Source: Candidatus Pacearchaeota archaeon
GTDB taxonomy: Archaea; Nanoarchaeota; Nanoarchaeia; Pacearchaeales; GW2011-AR1
Direction: 5' to 3'
Length of the DNA stretch: 7,407 nucleotides
NCBI GenBank assembly: GCA_002686195.1
Contig: NZAS01000225.1
Location: 1-7,407 of the forward strand
Position 1 is the stretch's first letter. Each line of letters opens with the position of its first letter. Shown one piece after another: positions 1-6,100 of this stretch. The notes below the pieces were generated by a model. That model had not been told where the DNA came from. It did not search any database and saw only the letters and a program-made list of their open reading frames with translations. The position numbers and the translations under genes are program-made.

Positions 1-1
1 T

Positions 2-139
2 GAATTTCATCACATAAACCCAGAAGATAAATCATTTGTTCTTGGAGATTCTTTTATGAACTCTAAAGAAAGAATAATTGTTGAAATGATGAAGTGTAGG
101 GTGCTATGCTGTCGTTGCCACAGAGAGGAACATTATTAA
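2..139 (+). CDS. HNH endonuclease, C-terminal fragment (5' end outside window)
   Basis: The frame is open from base 2 to a TAA at 137-139 and gives 45 residues, starting EFHHINPEDKSF and ending CHREEHY. What is seen: a paired His followed by an xNPxxK-type turn, then about 28 residues later KCRVLCCRCHREEH, which contains CxxC followed directly by His and a further His. This is the usual C-terminal half of small phage HNH nucleases (pattern FHHxxPxxK ... E(L/M)xKCxxLCxxCHRxxH), in which the first His and the later His form the metal-dependent active site and the Cys residues form a zinc knuckle. The first CxxC pair and the start codon would lie left of the window. HNH enzymes of this type nick or cut DNA, and many in phage genomes are free-standing homing endonucleases. 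It is encoded on the strand opposite to its giant neighbour and converges on it with no gap, which fits a mobile insertion. The assignment to HNH is firm from the motif. A homing role is inferred, and a restriction-type HNH nuclease is the alternative. Confidence 0.85.
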   Translation, partial: EFHHINPEDKSFVLGDSFMNSKERIIVEMMKCRVLCCRCHREEHY

Positions 140-145
140 TTAATA
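134..145. repeat. 12-bp perfect palindrome carrying both convergent stop codons
   Basis: The bases TATTAATTAATA read the same on both strands. The TAA at 137-139 ends the plus-strand HNH gene, and the TAA read from 142 to 140 ends the minus-strand giant gene, so the two coding regions abut with zero spacing. The palindrome is pure A/T, with no GC-rich stem or T-tract, so it is not a convincing terminator. It could be a by-product of the two stops overlapping symmetrically. Confidence 0.9.
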
Positions 146-3100
146 CCTTACAAACCCAGCCTTAGCTGTATCAGATGTTTTCCACTCGGCACTACCTAGA
201 TAATTCTTAGGAGGAAGGGGGAATAGTTTTTCAAGATAACCCTCAGAATATTTTTTAGCATATTTTCTAAACCAATCTCTTACAGTTCTATCAAATTGTC
301 TCCTTCTAAAATGGTATGTCTTTTCTGTATTTAATGCTATTGTCCTATTTTCTGGTGTCAGATAATCAAGAAAGGCTGTCCTTGGCTCAAATGCCAATCC
401 AGAAGATTTAGCAGATGGGAATTTCATTGGATTAATTTTATCCATTACTTGATCTAAAGCATTCCATGTATCCCTTGCTGATGCTTTAGCAAATTTCTGC
501 TCATACCCACTAAGGACTCTTTTAGAATCATACAAGTAGAACCATGTAGCGGCATAATACCTAGCAGCTGAATTCAAGTCATTATTTAAGAATGCTTGTT
601 TTATAAGATTATAATACTGAGCATTAGCTGAATACATTCTATTAAAATCATTATATGTTTTTTGCCACTCTGCGTAACGACCTGTACTCTTTTCCCATGC
701 TCTTTTAAAAGTATTAATATTTTTTACATCAGTTTTAAGAGGGTTATTTTGTTTTGTTAAGAATTTATCAAGATGATTAATTGCTACAACCAAATCTTTA
801 GCACCCTTCTCAAGTGTAGCCTTGGCATCAATCTTCTGATTAGTAAGAACATTCCAAACATTGTCACCAATAATTATAGAATTTCTTATTATAGCAGGCT
901 GCATTATAGAATCCGCCATTAAAAGATTTGCAAAATGTTCACCAGGAACTTTATAGGGATTTAAAACAAAGGACAATAGTCCTAATGCTTCAGCTTTTGC
1001 TAAATTAGTTTGCAACTGCCCTAATGCATCTTCGTTAATTTTTGGAGGCTTTAGACCAATAACTTTTTCATATGCTCCCCACAAGGCACCGCCAGCTAAA
1101 TTACCAGCAAACGCATATCTTGCCATTGGTAAAAAGTTTCCATCTTTTACAGCTGGGGTTATTATATGATTTACTACATTAGCTGTGCCGCTGTAAGCCA
1201 TACGGTAAAATAATGTACCAGCTTGCGGTTTAGGATCGCCCCACCATAATGGGAGGAATGGATCACCAGTAGCACCCTGACTTTTAATATGACCATAGTG
1301 ACCTATTTTATCTCTAAGAAGTTCTATATTTAATTCTATCTGTTCACCAATTTTACCTTTAACATGTACATTACTAGAATCTAATCCATATTGTTGGAGG
1401 AAAGCTATTTCTTCAGGTTTAAGATGAAACATTTTATATAAAGCACTAATAGCTTTTTTTCTTGCTCTACTCCCAAATAATTTAGCCCTTTGCATATCTT
1501 TTTTGCTTTGTTCATTTGCCCTATAAACAAACGGTCCCACTCTTTTTATTTCTTCCTCCATTTTTGCTTTCTTTCTTTGGGCAGATTTTGTAGTCTCTAT
1601 CTGCGCTTTAAGAGCATGACCAACCATTCCGCTATAATCACCACGAAGTACATTAACAAGCCTGTCAGCATGAAACTCACCAGCAAAACCGCCAACTATC
1701 CTATTAATAGTTTCGGTAGGTTTCATCCAACTGCCCCACTTCATCCACCAATCACCAAAACCAGTCAATTCTAATTCTTTAGTGCCTAACTCAGTCCAAC
1801 CCTTCCTTCTAGCCTCAGACCAATTTTTAGCGTTAAAAAGCTTAGATACCCCATAGGCAAATGCCTGTACACCATGAGTCCCTATTGTCATTGAAGTACC
1901 GATTGCTAAATTCTTCATGCCGGAAAAAGGTGAAGATAAGCCAAATAAAGCAGAGTATTTAGAAGCAATCTGAAGCTTTTCAGTTGACCATTGCCCAGTT
2001 AAAGGAGTCTCTTCCATTCCAATTCTTCTTGAAACTGCTTTCTCAACATACTCACCAAACTCAGATTTAGAGCCAATCTCCCTTAACATACTTGTAGCAA
2101 CGCCAGATGCGTGTGCATAATCTCCATGAGCATCGGTATATTCAGGCATATGTTTAACAGTAGCTAAATAGTTAGACATGACTCTTATGTATTGACCTGC
2201 AACTGTACTAAAATCTGTTTCCCAAACTTTAATTTGGTTACCCTTATCATCAAACATTATATTCTCAAGTCTTGGCTGACGGGTCATCAAGAACTTATTT
2301 TGCAACAAATTCCTTCGCCTTCTAAGTAAGTTTTGCAGTTGCATATGGGCTTCATTATTTATTGCATTCCAAGTGTCAGTGCCTTCCTTAGTTGCTTCTT
2401 CATTTATTTTTTGAAGAGTATTTCTCTCTTTATCTAATTCTTTCTCTAGTGCAAGTCTTTTTTTATCTCTTCCTGGAAGTTTATATATTTCTTTTTCTAA
2501 ATTATCTATCCTATCATTTATATCTTTATTTCTTATAACCATTATTTTTTGCATCAAGTCTGTAATGCCTTTCTGATACCCTTTAGAACCAAACTTTAAC
2601 TTATTCTTAGCCTCCTTGGTAAGCACTCTTGTAAAATAACTTTCAACATATTTATTATCAATCTTGTCCACCCATTCTTCATAAAGCCTTGGGTTCTTTA
2701 TACTCTCTCTAGCATAAATTTTTAGTGTCCTCCAATAATTTTTATACATTTCTTCTATAAATTCAGCAGCCTTACGTTCTTTTGAATTAGGCTTTTTATA
2801 ATTTTCAAGAAATTCATCAAGCCCTTTAGGTCTTTCTGGATAGACAACTTGACCATTTTCTAAAGTAACAGGTTTTAATAACATTGATTGACCAGTTTCT
2901 GGATCAATCTCTCTTACAAATGGGATAAACTTTAAACCTCTTTTTTTTATAAGACGTTCAGCACTTTTTATATAAACCATGCCTTGTCCAACATGCATAT
3001 TCTCTGTCATGTAATGGTCTTCTAATTTTTCAGCAATCTTCGTTGCGCCCATTTTCCTCAAGACATATCCAAGCGGTAAAGCCATTTTGCCAATCCGTTT

Positions 3101-6100
3101 AAAAATCTCAGAGTATTCAGAGTCATTCTTTGCAAGTTTTTCTGACATAGCTTGATCAAGCACTACAGTAGCAGGATCATATTTCTTACCAAAATTATTA
3201 ATCAAGTCAATATATCTTGTTATTTGTCTCTTAGTTGCAGACCCAAGAGTGCCTCTTGGTATTCCTAGACTGCGTTTCATCATCATAGCCCAATCTCTTT
3301 TAATCCCTCTCTGACGTTCTAGTATATGAGCCTTAGCATTTAATGAGTTCCACTCTTTACCCAATTTAGGTTTAGGATCAGCCATCCTCTCAGTAAGCCA
3401 TTCAGTTAATGCCCTAATCTGCCCGGAGTTACCTCCAATAACATTACCTTCTTTATCTATTGTAACCCCTGCTTTAAGAAGTCCAAGTTCTTCAAGCAAC
3501 GTAGGCAATACAGATTTATCCCAAGCTATTTTAATACCTTTTCTATCAAGTATATCATGTAACTGTTTTCTTTCCTGCGCAGTTGGTTCTGATAAATCAC
3601 GTTCCGAAAGCTGACGTTTATTAATTTTCATTGGGATATCAGAGCCTTTAAATGAACCCTCTTCAGCCATCTTGCCAAATTGCCTAGCTATGTCTTTAGG
3701 CGAGCCAAGACCAATCCAGTTTTTAAACCGACTCATCATTTCTCTAATCCATAAACCAAATCTTCCTGTTCTTGTCTTGGTATTAAATCTCTTAACCGAC
3801 CATTCTGAGGCGAGTTGAGTTAGGTATTCATTTTCTGCTTTTTTCCCATATTTCCTTAGAAAAATATCCCACCTGTTAGAGTCATGCTTTCTAGCCCAAG
3901 CAGCTACTTCAGACTCGCCCTTTTCCCATAGCTTTATTAACTCTTTATTTTTAGTAGCACGAATAACAGCTTCAAGTTTGTGTACAACTTCATGGAATAC
4001 TGTAGTTTCATCAGCCTTGCCTAACGTCAGTCTAATAAGACCATCTTTTATTTTGCCAGCATATTCTTTACCAACAACAATTTCTAAAGAACCTTTCCAG
4101 CCTGGAGTATTTTTTTCCACATGGGCAATTTGGGCTTCCAATGCCTGTCGTGTTGAAGCTTCACGATTTGTTAATATATTTTCCCCTTCTTTACCTGGAA
4201 CATATTCTTGCTGTGCCTTTTTTAACTCTGCTTGTAATTGTTTTATGCGTTTTAAAGCAACCTTTATAGCAAACTCTGCTCCTCCCCTTGAGTCGCTTTC
4301 AAATTTTCTCCAAGCACGAATCTCTTTTTTAATTTGTTCAGGAGTTTTAAATAAAGAAAGTTGCTGATATTTTTCACCAGTTTTTAGATCAACCCATTGT
4401 TGTTTTTCATAATCATATCTCCATTCTTTACCACCTTCTCTTTGTTTAAGAAATTCCACTGCAATAAAAGCAGGCATCTGATTAATCTGTTCATCTGTAA
4501 ATTTAAGTTTTTTTAGTACATCCCTCATTTCTTTAGGAGCATCTGCCATAGTAACTTCTGGCAAATCTCCTTTAGTCTCATACTTTTGTTCTTTTCCTTC
4601 AGATGGTTTTTCTCGCAATACATTCAGAAGCTTATCCACTGCCTTCTTAGTAACAGCAGCTTTAGCCTCTTCACTAGACTCTTTGCCAGTAGTCTCTTTA
4701 CTAACAAATGCTGGTTCTTTTTGATGCTGTTCTATAGCCTTTAATACATTCTCAAGCTCTTTAGAAGCAACCCCTTTATTCATAACTTTTCTAGCTTGAC
4801 TCCAGAATGCATTAAATGCTAGTTGTCTAAGAGCAATAGACTCTGCATCTTTACCAATTAAAGCGGTATCTATATAATGCTTTGCAGCTTGTGATACTTT
4901 GGCTAAATCTGGTGTATGATATACAACTGCAAGATCAACTATTTCTAACCAAGACATTCCCTGTAAAGCTTTATTGCCTTCTCCACCAGGAACTTTCACT
5001 CCTCTATTATCCATAAGTCTAGCCATAGTCAAAACAGCAGTTCTAGTATCATGAGCAGTTAAAGTTTCAGTACCACCAAGAATATGTTTTTTAACAAATT
5101 GAACTAATGAATTCCTTGATAATGGAATATCTTTACCTTGTTTATCAATACCTCTTATAATACTTTCAGTATCTTTTACACCGTTAGCTCTATTCTTCTT
5201 AATAATTCTATTTATAACTTGATAATAGTTAATATCATGAGGTCCAATCTTCTGATCAAAAATCGGAATATAAGTTTCTTTACCACCTTTCATTGTGACT
5301 CTCATTAGATACCCATCTTTACCGCCAGTATCTTTTTTAAGCTGTCCTTCTATTGGAATGAAATCTTTAGCCGTTAATGGCTTATTAATTCCTTCTTTAG
5401 TGGTCCCACCGTAAATACGTTCAATTCTTCCAGCTGTAAGAAAAAGAAGAAAATTAACAAAATGAGCAGTGTCGCTTTCAATCTTTCTTTCCTTAGATAT
5501 AAAAATTCTTTTAGCTTTCTTTAATAAATTGTTAAGTTTAGTCTGAATAGACTTTATTTTAGGCGGAGCTAAAGTCTTTTTCTGTTCTTTGAATTTTTTT
5601 GCTTCCGCTTCGCCAACAGATAGATCAAAAGATTTTTTAGTTAATTTTTCACCAGTAAGACTATTATAAATTTTAACAATACGTTTAGGTCTTGCGTCAG
5701 TTGGGCTAGTGCGTAAAGTATTTAAAAATGCTTGAACATCACTTTCAGTGACATTAAGTATAGATTTTCCCCTATCTTGTAAGAACTTATCAAGACTAAC
5801 TAAATTTGAAAACATACGGTTTAATTCTGCTTTGCCAGCACCATAGTGATCTGCTAATATTTTCTTAGCGGCGGTAGCTGTGTCTTTATTATTTTTTGCT
5901 CCTGCTGTTACTGGTTTAGATTCAACTAGATTTTTTCCGTATGTAGTTAGATTTGCTTTTCCAGAATCAATTAGTTCTTGACCTTTTTCTACAGAACTAT
6001 CAGTTACCACTTTGCCACTCTCGGCTAATTTTAACTCTTTTTCATGTTGTCGCTCTTCTTTTATATGTTGTTTTCTAATTTCTACAGCAGACTGTATATC

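Noticed and set aside
157..168. CAGC-CTTA-GCTG hairpin just inside the end of the giant gene, considered as a terminator
   Set aside because: The stem is only 4 bp and lacks a T-tract on either strand; it lies within coding sequence and is explained by the codons there.
1490..1774. Plus-strand open frame of 94 codons opposite the C-terminal part of the giant gene
   Set aside because: It is antisense to coding sequence; its Phe/Ser/His-rich product reflects reverse-complemented Lys/Glu/Met codons; no start signal or motif is seen.
2941..2948. Run of eight A on the coding strand, considered as a programmed frameshift or assembly error site
   Set aside because: The frame stays open on both sides with consistent protein character and no alternative frame extends usefully; it simply encodes Lys-Lys in an AT-rich gene.
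3978..4367. Plus-strand open frame of 129 codons opposite the metallopeptidase region
   Set aside because: It lies wholly antisense to the giant gene, has no ribosome binding site before its ATG, and gives a Ser/Cys/Phe-rich translation with no domain pattern, as expected for a shadow frame.
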